This document shows positions 43,661-52,534 of a stretch of DNA of 64,000 nt, in pieces. Position 1 is the first letter of the stretch, and each line of letters opens with the position of its first letter. The position numbers and the translations under genes are program-made. This DNA is from IGN2 sp964639955 (GTDB taxonomy: Bacteria; Bacteroidota; Ignavibacteria; Ignavibacteriales; Ignavibacteriaceae), in assembly GCA_964639955.1 (NCBI GenBank), contig CAZXGJ010000004.1, positions 1 to 64,000 of the forward strand, in the 5' to 3' direction. The notes beneath the pieces were generated by a model. That model saw only the letters and a program-made list of their open reading frames with translations, made no database searches and had not been told where the DNA came from.

Positions 43661-44729
43661 CAGGTACCTTATAAAACAATTTCTGCAGACCATAGTTTTT
43701 GCATTAATAGGTTTCACATTAATCTTCGTGGTTATAGATGCAATGGAAAATCTTGACGATTTTATAGACCAGGATGTGCCGGCGATGATTGTACTTCAAT
43801 ATTACCTGGTTTTCATTCCGGATATCATTAAACTGATGACACCGGTCTCGGTTCTCTTTGGTGCATTATACACAGCAGGTAAACTCACTTCGTTGAGCGA
43901 ACTCACTGCAATAAGAGCAAGCGGTGTAAGTCTTTTCAGGTTTATGCTTCCTTTTATTGTTACTGCTTTTTTTATAAGCATATTAGCTGTCTATTTCGGC
44001 GGATATGTTGTTCCGATGGCTAATAAAACTAAAATATATATCGGGCAGGTTTATCTTAAGAAGGGATTGGAATATACCGGCAGCAATATATATTTCCAGG
44101 ATACAAACACACGGGTAGTGAGCATTTCTTTTTTTGACAGCAACAGCAACCGTGCGAACAAAATAAGTATACAGGATTTTGATCAGAAGAATTTAACGAG
44201 AATGACCGGCAGGATAGATGCACAAAAACTCGAATATGATTCACTTACCGTTTCCTGGATGGCGTATTCCGGTGTGAACAGAAAATTTTCAGAAGAAGGT
44301 GAAACTGCGGAATATTTTACAAGCCTGAAATTAACCGATCTTCAATTTAAACCGGATGATTTGGTTAAAAAGCAGCGGAAGCAGGAAGAAATGAATCTCG
44401 ATGAACTCTCCGACTTAATTGAAACTCAGAAACGTGCCGGCAATGACCCAACTATTATTCAGATTGAGTATCACTCCCGTATTGCTTTTGCAGTAACGAG
44501 CCTGATTATCGTAATGTTTGGATTGCCGATTGCCATAAAAAAGAAAAAGAGCGGTATCGCTGCGCAGATTGGAATTAATTTATTAATTACATTTGCCTAT
44601 CTTGTATTGCTCCAGGTAAGCAGGGCTTTCGGTAAGAACGGTGCACTCGATCCTATTCTTACTGCCTGGTTTGCTAATTTTATTATTCTGATAGGAACAG
44701 CAATAACACTTCCGAAAATGAGATACTGA
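43647..44729 (+). CDS. LptF/LptG-family LPS-export permease, second gene
   Basis: A 360-residue partner of the preceding gene. The opening MKIIDRYLIKQFLQTIVFALIGFTLIFVV and LTSLSELTAIRASGVSLFRFMLPFIV are the YjgQ signature, and the C-terminus has FGLPIAIKKKKSGIAAQIGINLLITFAYL. The two form a heterodimer in the inner membrane. Which is LptF and which is LptG is not settled by sequence; the longer first gene fits the usual order lptF-lptG. A shared terminator follows at 44767. Confidence 0.93.
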   Translation: MKIIDRYLIKQFLQTIVFALIGFTLIFVVIDAMENLDDFIDQDVPAMIVLQYYLVFIPDIIKLMTPVSVLFGALYTAGKLTSLSELTAIRASGVSLFRFMLPFIVTAFFISILAVYFGGYVVPMANKTKIYIGQVYLKKGLEYTGSNIYFQDTNTRVVSISFFDSNSNRANKISIQDFDQKNLTRMTGRIDAQKLEYDSLTVSWMAYSGVNRKFSEEGETAEYFTSLKLTDLQFKPDDLVKKQRKQEEMNLDELSDLIETQKRAGNDPTIIQIEYHSRIAFAVTSLIIVMFGLPIAIKKKKSGIAAQIGINLLITFAYLVLLQVSRAFGKNGALDPILTAWFANFIILIGTAITLPKMRY

Positions 44730-44766
44730 AATTCTCCCAAATCTTTTATTCATATTAACAAAAAAA

Positions 44767-44792
44767 TGCCATCCAAACAGAGTGAGATGGCA
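44767..44792 (-). terminator. Bidirectional terminator between lpt genes and DUF3467
   Basis: TGCCATC (44767-44773) and GATGGCA (44786-44792) form a perfect 7-bp stem. On the minus strand it is followed by a run of T (plus-strand AAAAAA at 44761), serving the DUF3467 gene; on the plus strand the tail is weaker (GTAATTATTT) but follows the second lpt gene. Confidence 0.7.
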
Positions 44793-44831
44793 GTAATTAT
44801 TTGCCTATTATTGGAAAATTTAACGTGGATG

Positions 44832-45158
44832 TTAATTCACTTTCTCCGTCCCTTTCGGAGGAACAAACCCAAAATGCTGAGCAGAGGGCGCTTCAATTTT
44901 TATCTCACCAAATCGCGATTCAAACTTGTCTATGTTTTCCTTAAGCGCTTTGAGCAGCATTTTAGCATGCTGCGGAGTTGTAATAATTCTCGAAAGTACT
45001 TTTGCTTTCGGCACTCCGGGTACTATCCTGGTAAAATCAATTATAAACTCAGCCGGTGAATGAGTTATTATTGCCAGGTTCGAATAAATACCTTCCGCTT
45101 CCTTTTCACCCAGTTCAATATTTATCTGCTGACCCTGAGGTGGTTTATTTTGGTTCAT
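44832..45158 (-). CDS. DUF3467 protein
   Basis: A 108-residue protein of the DUF3467 family, with hallmark ELGEKEAEGIYSNLAIITHSPAEFIIDF and the following KVLSRIITTPQHAKMLLKAL. Such small proteins are widespread in Bacteroidota and other groups, with unknown role. It lies 6 bp after the TPR lipoprotein gene, so they share a transcript. Confidence 0.92.
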   Translation of the reverse strand: MNQNKPPQGQQINIELGEKEAEGIYSNLAIITHSPAEFIIDFTRIVPGVPKAKVLSRIITTPQHAKMLLKALKENIDKFESRFGEIKIEAPSAQHFGFVPPKGTEKVN

Positions 45159-45164
45159 TTTATT

Positions 45165-46328
45165 TTACCTTAATTCATCTGCTTTTTTAAATGCATTATT
45201 TGCATCTTCCTGCATACCCAGCACAGAATATACTTTCCCGAGAAGCTCCCATATTTGTCCGTTTACCGGATCTTTTTCTACGACTTTTTCTAAATACGGC
45301 AGAGCCATTTCATATTTCTTTTTATAGTCTTCGCTGATAACACCCTGGTCTTCTGCTTTTTTATTAAGATCGGTTCCCCATTTAACATAAGTTACAGCAA
45401 GATTGTAAATTGCGTTATCGTATTCGGCATCTAGTTCAATTGCTTTTAAAAATTGTGCTTCGGCTTCTTCAAATTTTTCTGCACCCAGCAACAGAACCCC
45501 GTAATTATAACAGTAATATTTGTTATCTGGCTCTTTTTCAACACCTTCTTTAAAGGCATCCATAGCTATATCAATTTTATTAGCTCCGATGTACGAATTG
45601 GAAAGAGCAACCAGTATTTCCGAATTTTCGGGATACATCTGCTTGCCCTCCTCGAGCACATCAATTGCTTTGTTGAACATATCTACTGCCTCAATACTAT
45701 CCTGCTGATTGCCACTGTTTTTAAAGTTTATCAGTTTATTAGATGCAATCGTGTAGTAGACCTCACCGAGGTACTGATAACCTTCTTCAGATTTTTCCAG
45801 CTCCACAAGTTTTGTAAGAGGCTCTATAGATTCTTCATTTTTACCCATAGTCAGATAAACGAAAGCCAGGTTCCTGTATGTTTCGGCAGAATCTGGCTGC
45901 AGAGCCTTAGCATTTTTATACTCATTAACTGACATTTCATAAAACATCTTCGAGCTGTCGGCATCGGTAGTTTTATTTCCCCGCTGGAAAAGATTTACTC
46001 CCTTATTAAAGCTGTTTGCCCAATGATAAGTTTTTGATTCATTTACTTCCTTCTGAAACTTATTGCTGATCCCCAGTGATTGATCATAAGCTTCGATCAT
46101 CTTGCTTATCTCACCCATTTCACCATAAACGTGTCCGAGCAGAAAGTAGCCTTCATCGCTCTTTGGATTTTTAGCAATCTCCTGATTCAGAACCTCCAAG
46201 GCCTTATCAAAATTCTTTTGCTGAATATAAAGACGGGCACTTGTAAGCTCAGTGGATGAACATTGGAATCCCATTAAAACAATTCCAATTAATAAAATCG
46301 CGGCTAAGCAGAAATTTGTTTTTTTCAT
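45165..46328 (-). CDS. TPR-repeat lipoprotein
   Basis: A 387-residue protein. The start at ATG 46328 gives a lipoprotein-type signal (MKKTNFCLAAILLIGIVLMGFQCSS). About eight or nine TPR repeats follow: NFDKALEVLNQEIAKNPKSDEGYFLLGHVYGEMG, YRNLAFVYLTMGKNEESI, NYGVLLLGAEKFEEAEAQFLKAIELD and others up to the C-terminus. It is probably an outer-membrane or periplasmic scaffold for a protein complex; the partner is unknown. DUF3467 follows directly. Confidence 0.85.
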   Translation of the reverse strand: MKKTNFCLAAILLIGIVLMGFQCSSTELTSARLYIQQKNFDKALEVLNQEIAKNPKSDEGYFLLGHVYGEMGEISKMIEAYDQSLGISNKFQKEVNESKTYHWANSFNKGVNLFQRGNKTTDADSSKMFYEMSVNEYKNAKALQPDSAETYRNLAFVYLTMGKNEESIEPLTKLVELEKSEEGYQYLGEVYYTIASNKLINFKNSGNQQDSIEAVDMFNKAIDVLEEGKQMYPENSEILVALSNSYIGANKIDIAMDAFKEGVEKEPDNKYYCYNYGVLLLGAEKFEEAEAQFLKAIELDAEYDNAIYNLAVTYVKWGTDLNKKAEDQGVISEDYKKKYEMALPYLEKVVEKDPVNGQIWELLGKVYSVLGMQEDANNAFKKADELR

Positions 46329-46520
46329 TTTTACTCCGTTAAAAAGATAGAATAATGAATTCAAAATTAGCACAATACCTGCGCTTTATCAAGAAAATAG
46401 ATGCGGCTAAGGCCGCTGAATCAATTACTCAAATTTCTGCAATATCTGCATAGTTACCGGGTTTTAAATTGATTTTACTTAAGGAATAGAATATTTTTCA
46501 TAAGTAAAAATGAGAAAAAT

Positions 46521-47603
46521 TTGTTAACTGAAAAGATAATCAGGTCAGTTCCGAAAGTACTTCTGCACGACCACCTCGATGGCGGATTAAGACCGCAAAC
46601 AATTGCTGAGCTTGCTAAAGAATATAATTACAAAAAACTTCCCGATTCAGACCCTGAAAAACTCGCCGCCTGGTTTCATCAGCTTGCATACAGCGGCAGT
46701 CTTATCGAGTACCTGAAAGGATTTGTTCATACCTGCGAACTTATGCAAACAAGACAGGCCCTTGAGCGTGTTGCCTATGAAATGATAGAAGATATGAGCA
46801 TCGACGGTGTGTGTTATGTTGAAACCCGTTTTGCGCCGGTATATCATTTAAAGAAAGGGCTTCACCTGGAGGATACTGTAAGTGCGGTAATTGCCGGTCT
46901 TGAAAAAGGCAAAGATGATTTTGGCGTAGGCTTCGGGCTGATTCTCTGCGGTATGAGAAATATGACGAATACACTTGAGATTGCAGAACTTGCCGTAAAC
47001 TTCCGGGACCGCGGTGTTGTTGGTTTCGACCTTGCTGGTGAAGAGGGCGGCTATCCTCCCAAAAAACACGTAGATGCATTTCACTTGATTCAACGGGAAA
47101 ATTTTAATATTACCATTCACGCCGGTGAAGCTTTCGGCAAAGAATCTATCTGGCAGGCAATTCAATGGTGCGGCGCTCACAGAATAGGGCACGCAACACG
47201 CCTGGTGGAAGATATAATATTTGATGAGAAAGGTAATGTAATAAGCTTTGGCGATCTTGCTCAATATATTCTCGATAAAAGAATTCCTCTCGAGATATGC
47301 TTATCGAGCAATCTTCATACGGGTGCTGTTGATAAGCTGGAAAACCATCCTTTTGGAATGCTGTATAATGAAAAATTCAGAGTTACAATTAATACAGACG
47401 ACAGACTGATGAGCAACACAAATCTGACCAATGAGTTCCTGGTTGCGGCAAAATATTTTAATATCACCCTGGACGACATAGAAAAAATTACAATCAACTC
47501 AATGAAGTCTTCATTCATTCATTATAACGAACGACTAAGGTACATTTACGAAATAATCAAGCCGGGATTTAAAAAAATAAAAGATCAATTAGTAACGGGA
47601 TAA
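46521..47603 (+). CDS. add: Adenosine deaminase
   Basis: A 360-residue zinc aminohydrolase converting adenosine (or deoxyadenosine) to inosine. Motifs are LHDHLDGGLRP (H-x-H, ~15), ITIHAGEAFG (His and Glu ~200), SSNLHTGAV, and ITINTDDRLMSNT (Asp pair ~290). The start is TTG at 46521; an ATG 11 bp upstream is out of frame. It is the first of a plus-strand run with a small gene and hutU. Confidence 0.94.
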   Translation: MLTEKIIRSVPKVLLHDHLDGGLRPQTIAELAKEYNYKKLPDSDPEKLAAWFHQLAYSGSLIEYLKGFVHTCELMQTRQALERVAYEMIEDMSIDGVCYVETRFAPVYHLKKGLHLEDTVSAVIAGLEKGKDDFGVGFGLILCGMRNMTNTLEIAELAVNFRDRGVVGFDLAGEEGGYPPKKHVDAFHLIQRENFNITIHAGEAFGKESIWQAIQWCGAHRIGHATRLVEDIIFDEKGNVISFGDLAQYILDKRIPLEICLSSNLHTGAVDKLENHPFGMLYNEKFRVTINTDDRLMSNTNLTNEFLVAAKYFNITLDDIEKITINSMKSSFIHYNERLRYIYEIIKPGFKKIKDQLVTG

Positions 47604-47616
47604 AAAATAATTGTAA

Positions 47617-47952
47617 ATGAAAAAGCTTTTTCAGAATTACAACTTCGAATTTAATAAGAACGAAAAGAAGCTTATCTCTTCTTTCTGTAAACAGGCACTT
47701 AAACAGATGGGCGGCGATAAGCAGTTCTTTGCTGAGGTTAAAGCATTATCCTCCATCCTGGAAAAAATAAATTCGGGCAGTGAATCAATCAAATTAACAA
47801 AGGATGAAAAAACCAGATTCACTCATCAGCTAAAACAAAATATGGAATCAATCGGCAGGCAGATGAAAAAAGGATTCTTTCTTAAGAGGTGGCTTATGAA
47901 ATCGCTGTTTAATCAATACAACAACCTGTATGAAAATCATTTTAAAGGATAG
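47617..47952 (+). CDS. Small helical protein between add and hutU
   Basis: A 111-residue basic, mostly helical protein (LISSFCKQALKQMGG, ALSSILEKINSG, KGFFLKRWLMKSLFNQYNNL). No signal peptide or known motif. It sits 13 bp after add and 3 bp before hutU, so it is probably co-translated. I do not recognise a family; it may be a partner of urocanase or an unrelated small protein. Confidence 0.65.
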   Translation: MKKLFQNYNFEFNKNEKKLISSFCKQALKQMGGDKQFFAEVKALSSILEKINSGSESIKLTKDEKTRFTHQLKQNMESIGRQMKKGFFLKRWLMKSLFNQYNNLYENHFKG

Positions 47953-47955
47953 AAA

Positions 47956-49620
47956 ATGACTGAAGAAATTATAAGAAATATTAAAGCTCCTACCGGAAAT
48001 GAAATCAGTTGTAAAGGATGGATACAGGAAGCCGCAATGCGAATGCTGATGAACAATCTTAACCCGGAAGTTGCAGAGAAACCTGAAGAGCTGATAGTTT
48101 ATGGCGGCAGCGGGAAAGCTGCTCGAAATTGGAATGCCTATCATACCATCATCAATACATTAAAGAACCTTGAGAATGATGATACACTTTTAATTCAATC
48201 AGGCAAGCCGGTTGGTATATTTAAAACTTATTCAAATGCTCCACGAGTTATAATATCCAACGCAATGCTGGTACCGGATTGGGCAAACTGGGATGAGTTC
48301 CGCAGGCTCGAAAAACTTGGTTTAACTATGTTCGGCCAGATGACTGCCGGAAGCTGGATCTATATCGGTACGCAGGGAATTCTGCAGGGCACTTATGAAA
48401 CCTTTGCCGAATGTGCAAGAAAATATTTTAACGGAACGCTTAAAGGAAAATTTTTACTTACTGCCGGTCTTGGCGGTATGGGTGGAGCACAACCACTTGC
48501 AGCTACTTTTAATGGTGCTGCTTTTCTTGGTGTTGAAGTTGACCGTGCCCGTGCACAAAAAAGAATAGATACGGGTTATCTTGATTACCTGACAGATAAC
48601 ATTGATGATGCTTTAAGCAAAGTTCTTAAAGCAAAAGAAAAAGGCGAAGCACTTTCGGTTGGTCTGGTAGCAAATGCAGGTGAGGCGTTGCCTGAAATTC
48701 TTAAAAGAGGAATTATTCCGGATGTACTAACAGACCAGACTTCCGCACACGATGTGCTGAATGGTTATGTTCCGATGGGAATGAGCTTTGAGGATGCTCT
48801 TCGGCTGAGAAAGTCAGATCCGGAAAAGTATATTAAACTCTCACGGGAGACCATCGTAAAACATGTTAACGCAATGCTTGAGTTTAAGAAGCGGGGCGCT
48901 ATTACTTTCGATTATGGCAACAATATCCGCGGGGAAGCAAAAGAAAACGGTGTGGCAAACGCATTTGATATTCCGGGATTTGTTCCAGAATTCATTCGCC
49001 CGCTTTTCTGTGATGGTAAGGGACCATTCCGATGGGCTGCACTTTCAGGCGACCCGGAGGATATTTACGAAACGGACAGAGCAGTTAAAGAAACTTTCCC
49101 CGGTAACAAAGCTCTTTGTAAATGGATAGATATGGCTCAGCAAAAAGTTCATTTCCAAGGCTTACCCGCCCGTATTTGCTGGCTGGGGTATGGCGAGCGT
49201 GCAAAAATGGGTAAGATTTTTAATGAACTCGTTGCAACCGGGAAGGTTAAAGCCCCAATCGTAATCGGAAGAGATCATCTCGATTGCGGTTCGGTGGCTT
49301 CACCAAACAGGGAAACAGAAGCGATGAAAGATGGCAGCGATGCTATTGCCGATTGGCCCATACTGAATGCTTTAATAAATGCAATCGGCGGCGCAAGCTG
49401 GGTTTCAGTTCACCACGGTGGCGGTGTTGGAATAGGTAAAGCCATACACGCCGGTATGGTTATAGTTGCCGACGGAACTAAAGAAGCCGGGGATAGATTG
49501 CAAAGAGTACTAACTTACGACCCGGGAATGGGTATCATCCGGCATGCTGATGCGGGATATGAACAGGCAATTCAGAATGCAAAAAAATGGGGAGTTAAAA
49601 TTCCGATGATAGATAAATAA
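47956..49620 (+). CDS. hutU: Urocanate hydratase
   Basis: A 554-residue NAD+-dependent urocanase, second step of histidine degradation. The N-terminal opening (GNEISCKGWIQEAAMRMLMNNL) and NAD region (YGGSGKAARNWNAYHTI, GLGGMGGAQPLAATFNGA) are typical. The catalytic Cys lies in LPARICWLGYGERAKMG, followed by RDHLDCGSVASPNRETEAMKDGSDAIADWP and HHGGGVGIG. No hutH, hutI or hutG lies in this window, so the pathway must be encoded elsewhere or be incomplete. Confidence 0.97.
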   Translation: MTEEIIRNIKAPTGNEISCKGWIQEAAMRMLMNNLNPEVAEKPEELIVYGGSGKAARNWNAYHTIINTLKNLENDDTLLIQSGKPVGIFKTYSNAPRVIISNAMLVPDWANWDEFRRLEKLGLTMFGQMTAGSWIYIGTQGILQGTYETFAECARKYFNGTLKGKFLLTAGLGGMGGAQPLAATFNGAAFLGVEVDRARAQKRIDTGYLDYLTDNIDDALSKVLKAKEKGEALSVGLVANAGEALPEILKRGIIPDVLTDQTSAHDVLNGYVPMGMSFEDALRLRKSDPEKYIKLSRETIVKHVNAMLEFKKRGAITFDYGNNIRGEAKENGVANAFDIPGFVPEFIRPLFCDGKGPFRWAALSGDPEDIYETDRAVKETFPGNKALCKWIDMAQQKVHFQGLPARICWLGYGERAKMGKIFNELVATGKVKAPIVIGRDHLDCGSVASPNRETEAMKDGSDAIADWPILNALINAIGGASWVSVHHGGGVGIGKAIHAGMVIVADGTKEAGDRLQRVLTYDPGMGIIRHADAGYEQAIQNAKKWGVKIPMIDK

Positions 49621-49633
49621 AGTGGATAATGTT

Positions 49634-49957
49634 ATGAAATTACTCTTACCTTTTACCTTATTAATTGCTTATTCGGCTACTTTCGCTCAGAGCGATGAAG
49701 GATTGAACGAAGATGAATGCTCTTTTAACGGATTAAAGTTATACGGGAAAATTCAATTTGTAGAATCTTTCCCGGACATAACAGTTAAAGTGGTAGATTC
49801 ATTTGCAGATTTGAAAGTTAAAATTGTTGATTCATTTCCGGATGATTGCGGCGAATGGGAAATAGTAGATTCTTTTCCTGACCTGAAAGTAAAAATAGTT
49901 GAATCGTTCCCGGATATAGAAATAAAATTTGTTGAATCGTTCCCGGGAATACCCTGA
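49634..49957 (+). CDS. Secreted SFPD-repeat protein, possible septoil-knot family
   Basis: A 107-residue protein starting at ATG 49634 (in-frame GTG 12 bp upstream possible), with signal peptide MKLLLPFTLLIAYSATFAQ. The mature part holds six near-identical repeats: VESFPD, VDSFAD, VDSFPD, VDSFPD, VESFPD, VESFPG, spaced 9-14 residues, with Cys residues at ~24 and ~71 (mature disulphide candidates). The pattern matches what I recall of the 7(1) septoil-knot domain family (Pfam Septknot), predicted to be knotted. The assignment is from memory and unchecked. Function unknown; it follows hutU by 13 bp. Confidence 0.75.
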   Translation: MKLLLPFTLLIAYSATFAQSDEGLNEDECSFNGLKLYGKIQFVESFPDITVKVVDSFADLKVKIVDSFPDDCGEWEIVDSFPDLKVKIVESFPDIEIKFVESFPGIP

Positions 49958-50020
49958 AAAATAAATTACACTTCCATCCGACGAAAACGGAAAGGAAAGT
50001 AAAGTTTAATTATATAAGAT

Positions 50021-50067
50021 ACTGAGATCCGGCGAAGGCAGATCTGGCAAGAGACGGTAAGCTCAGC
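50021..50067 (+). promoter_or_regulatory. Possible structured leader of serA
   Basis: CTGAG (50022-50026) and CTCAG (50062-50066) can pair, enclosing a GATC/GATC-type inner hairpin. It lies about 35 bp before the serA start. No known riboswitch class is recognised. Confidence 0.25.
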
Positions 50068-50099
50068 ATTATTCAATCAATTTAAATACAGAGGTAGTT

Positions 50100-51290
50100 A
50101 TGAAATTAAAAGTACTAGTCGCAGATAAATTTCCGGAAAAGTACATCCAGCAGATGAAAGATCTGGATCTTGAAGTTATTTACGAGCCGAAGCTTGGTGA
50201 AAAGGATTTACCTGGTGCCGCCACAGAGGTTGACATTCTTGTTGTTCGCTCAACGGTTGTAAATGAGGAAACCATCAATACATCCAAAAAACTTAACTTG
50301 ATTATTCGCGCAGGATCAGGAGTAAATAATATTGCAATACCTGCTGCAAATAAAAAAGGAATTTATGTTGCCAACTGCCCGGGTATGAACGCTGTTGCCG
50401 TGGCTGAGCTAACGATGGGTTTAATGCTTTCTCTTGACCGTTTCATTCCCGATAATGTTTCAGATTTTAAAAAGGGCATCTGGAATAAAGAAAAATATTC
50501 AAAAGGTCTGGGCTTAAAAGGCAAAACACTTGGTATTATCGGGGTGGGTGCAATCGGAAGAGAAGTTGCAAAACGCGCTCTTGCATTTGAAATGAATGTT
50601 TACGGCAAGGATATAACGAGAATTGAAGGTGTGCAGATTAAGGATTTTTCCGAGATGAACCAGCTGCTGCCGCTTTGTGATATTGTTACCATTCATTTAC
50701 CGGCAACTCCACAAACAAAAGGGCTTTTCAACAAACAAATGTTCAGCTTTATGAAGGATGGAGCTTTACTGATAAATACTTCCCGGCACGATGTTATTGT
50801 TGAGGAAGATTTGATTGAAGCTATTCAAAGCAAAAATATAAGATTTGCAGGCGATGTATTCAAAGGAGAGCCTGAAGGCAAAACCGGAGAAGTTAAATCC
50901 CACCTTCAGAATTATCCCGACATTTATATAACCCATCATATTGGTGCATCTACTGCACAAGCCCAGGACGCAGTTGCTGAAGAGACAGTAAGAATTATAA
51001 ACCATTACGTCCACAGCGGTGTAATTGACCACTGGGTTAACAGAGCAAAGTTAACAGATGCACATTACCAGCTTGTTGTTAAGCATTACGATAAACCTGG
51101 AGTGCTTGCCGGTGTTCTCGATTTACTAAGAGATGGCAGTATCAATATTGAAGAAATAGAAAATGTAATTTTTGATGGCGGTATTGCCGCAAGCTGCACA
51201 ATGAAGCTACAGAATGCTGCAACAGCTGATATGCTGAAGAAGATGAGCGAAAATCCGAATGTAATTAGTGTCAGTCATGTTGAGATATAG
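50100..51290 (+). CDS. serA: D-3-phosphoglycerate dehydrogenase-like enzyme with ACT domain
   Basis: A 396-residue D-2-hydroxyacid dehydrogenase. The NAD loop is LGIIGVGAIGREVAKRA (~143), the catalytic Arg is in NTSRHDVIVEEDL, and the His pair region is THHIGASTAQAQ (~280). A C-terminal ACT domain (YQLVVKHYDKPGVLAGVLDLL) would bind serine for feedback control. It is the SerA form lacking the long intervening domain. GAGG 8 nt upstream supports the ATG at 50100. It makes 3-phosphohydroxypyruvate for serine; a related 2-hydroxyacid substrate is possible. Confidence 0.9.
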   Translation: MKLKVLVADKFPEKYIQQMKDLDLEVIYEPKLGEKDLPGAATEVDILVVRSTVVNEETINTSKKLNLIIRAGSGVNNIAIPAANKKGIYVANCPGMNAVAVAELTMGLMLSLDRFIPDNVSDFKKGIWNKEKYSKGLGLKGKTLGIIGVGAIGREVAKRALAFEMNVYGKDITRIEGVQIKDFSEMNQLLPLCDIVTIHLPATPQTKGLFNKQMFSFMKDGALLINTSRHDVIVEEDLIEAIQSKNIRFAGDVFKGEPEGKTGEVKSHLQNYPDIYITHHIGASTAQAQDAVAEETVRIINHYVHSGVIDHWVNRAKLTDAHYQLVVKHYDKPGVLAGVLDLLRDGSINIEEIENVIFDGGIAASCTMKLQNAATADMLKKMSENPNVISVSHVEI

Positions 51291-51328
51291 AAATCTGAAT
51301 TAGCTGACTGATGATATCAACTAATATA

Positions 51329-51355
51329 GAAAGACGGCCAGGTTGGTCGTCTTTC
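51329..51355 (+). terminator. Terminator after serA
   Basis: GAAAGACG (51329-51336) and CGTCTTTC (51348-51355) make a perfect 8-bp stem, with inner CC/GG pairs, followed by AATTTAT. It ends the plus-strand serA transcript. Confidence 0.8.
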
Positions 51356-51378
51356 AATTTATATTCTATAAAAATCAT

Positions 51379-52134
51379 TCACACAAATTTTACATCAATC
51401 AAATCCTTAATTATCCCATGATAAAAAGGCAACTGTAAAAGTAGGTTAATCGCTTCAATATCCTGTTCATCAAAATCAAAAACCAGGTGCTGAATGTTTA
51501 ACTTGATATATTCCAGTGAAGACAGAGGAAGATTTGGTAACAGCTTATCAAAACTTTCGGCGTGTCCCCCTTCTAACATTTTAAGAAAACCGGAATTAAA
51601 CTTTTGTAAGCTGCTTTCGGAACTTCCTGCAATAACAAAATTGATGTAAGGAGCCTTTATAAGCTCGATTATTTCTTCGGCAAAACTTATACCGCTGTTA
51701 AAAAGTTCTTTTTCGAAATTGAAACTGCCGACAACCAAAATATTCCTGTTAAAATCTTCGGGCATCCGGCTGAGTAAAATAGTTTTAACATCAACATCAT
51801 AAAATTCTTTAAGAAGGATCTTACTTAAAATTACCTCGTTAGAAGTTATATCACCACAAATAAATAATTCGTTTATGCTTTTCTGTTTTTCTTTAAAGAA
51901 AAGATATGAATTTGATAAAAGAGCATTAAACGAGAAACCTATTTGGGCAGAAATAAATAAATCTTTTGCTGTTAGTATGTCCAGCGTCGGTATCAGCCCG
52001 ATTGCATCGCTTTGATTGAAAAGCTTGCCCGAAATAACGGCAGAAGAGTGAAATTCGGTTATGATATCGGGTGTTATGTTTAATTCTGAAAGGAATATTT
52101 TGGAGAAGATATTATCAGGCAGTAATAATTTCAT
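51379..52134 (-). CDS. MqnA-like periplasmic-binding-fold protein
   Basis: A 251-residue protein. The start at ATG 52134 (MKLLLPDNIFSKIF) avoids the rplS terminator, which covers the upstream start. The stretch AIGLIPTLDILTAKDLFISAQIGFSFNALLSNSYLFF resembles the MqnA/MqnD (menaquinone futalosine-pathway) fold, where D-I-A-L-I-P-S-x-E and a following glycine-rich strand occur. The rest is divergent and the match is weak. It could be a paralogue with a changed ligand. It is the last gene of the minus-strand run, just after the rplS terminator. Confidence 0.65.
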   Translation of the reverse strand: MKLLLPDNIFSKIFLSELNITPDIITEFHSSAVISGKLFNQSDAIGLIPTLDILTAKDLFISAQIGFSFNALLSNSYLFFKEKQKSINELFICGDITSNEVILSKILLKEFYDVDVKTILLSRMPEDFNRNILVVGSFNFEKELFNSGISFAEEIIELIKAPYINFVIAGSSESSLQKFNSGFLKMLEGGHAESFDKLLPNLPLSSLEYIKLNIQHLVFDFDEQDIEAINLLLQLPFYHGIIKDLIDVKFV

Positions 52135-52147
52135 ACAATAAATTAAA

Positions 52148-52169
52148 AAAGCCGCCATTGAGCGGCTTT
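52148..52169 (-). terminator. Strong terminator after rplS
   Basis: On the minus strand AAAGCCGC-TCAATG-GCGGCTTT followed by TTTAATTT: a perfect 8-bp stem with a T-rich tail. It ends the long ffh-rpsP-khpA-rimM-trmD-rplS run 10 bp after the rplS stop. Confidence 0.9.
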
Positions 52170-52178
52170 GAACATTTG

Positions 52179-52523
52179 TTAATTAGATTTGTCTTTTATC
52201 CTAGCAGCTTTACCCGAGAGATTGCGCAGATAATAAAGCTTGGCACGCCTTACATTTCCTTGCTTAATTATTTCGATTTTCGAAATCTTGGGTGAATTGA
52301 AATGAAATATTCTCTCAACGCCGACACCGCTCGAAATTTTTCTAACTGTGAAAGTTTTGCTTAGCTCTGAACCGCGAACGCTGATTACATCCCCTTCAAA
52401 GGGCTGTATTCTTTCTTTATCGCCTTCAATAATGCTTACATAAACTTTTATCCGATCACCCGGCTTAAAGTCAGGCAATTTCGATTCTTTATTGCCCGCC
52501 AGCAAATTATTTATTTTTTTCAT
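52179..52523 (-). CDS. rplS: 50S ribosomal protein L19
   Basis: A 114-residue L19 (bL19), at the 30S-50S interface near helices 14 and 89. Typical motifs are FKPGDRIKVYVSIIEGDKERIQPFEGDVIS and the VGVERIFHFNSPKISKIEIIKQGNVRRAKLYYLRNLSGKAARIK stretch. It is the last gene of the trmD operon, 11 bp after trmD. Confidence 0.98.
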   Translation of the reverse strand: MKKINNLLAGNKESKLPDFKPGDRIKVYVSIIEGDKERIQPFEGDVISVRGSELSKTFTVRKISSGVGVERIFHFNSPKISKIEIIKQGNVRRAKLYYLRNLSGKAARIKDKSN

Positions 52524-52534
52524 TATATACTCCG

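Noticed and set aside
46741..47079. Minus-strand 112-codon frame inside add
   Set aside because: It is antisense to a clear adenosine deaminase and has a Gln/Arg/Ser-rich shadow composition.
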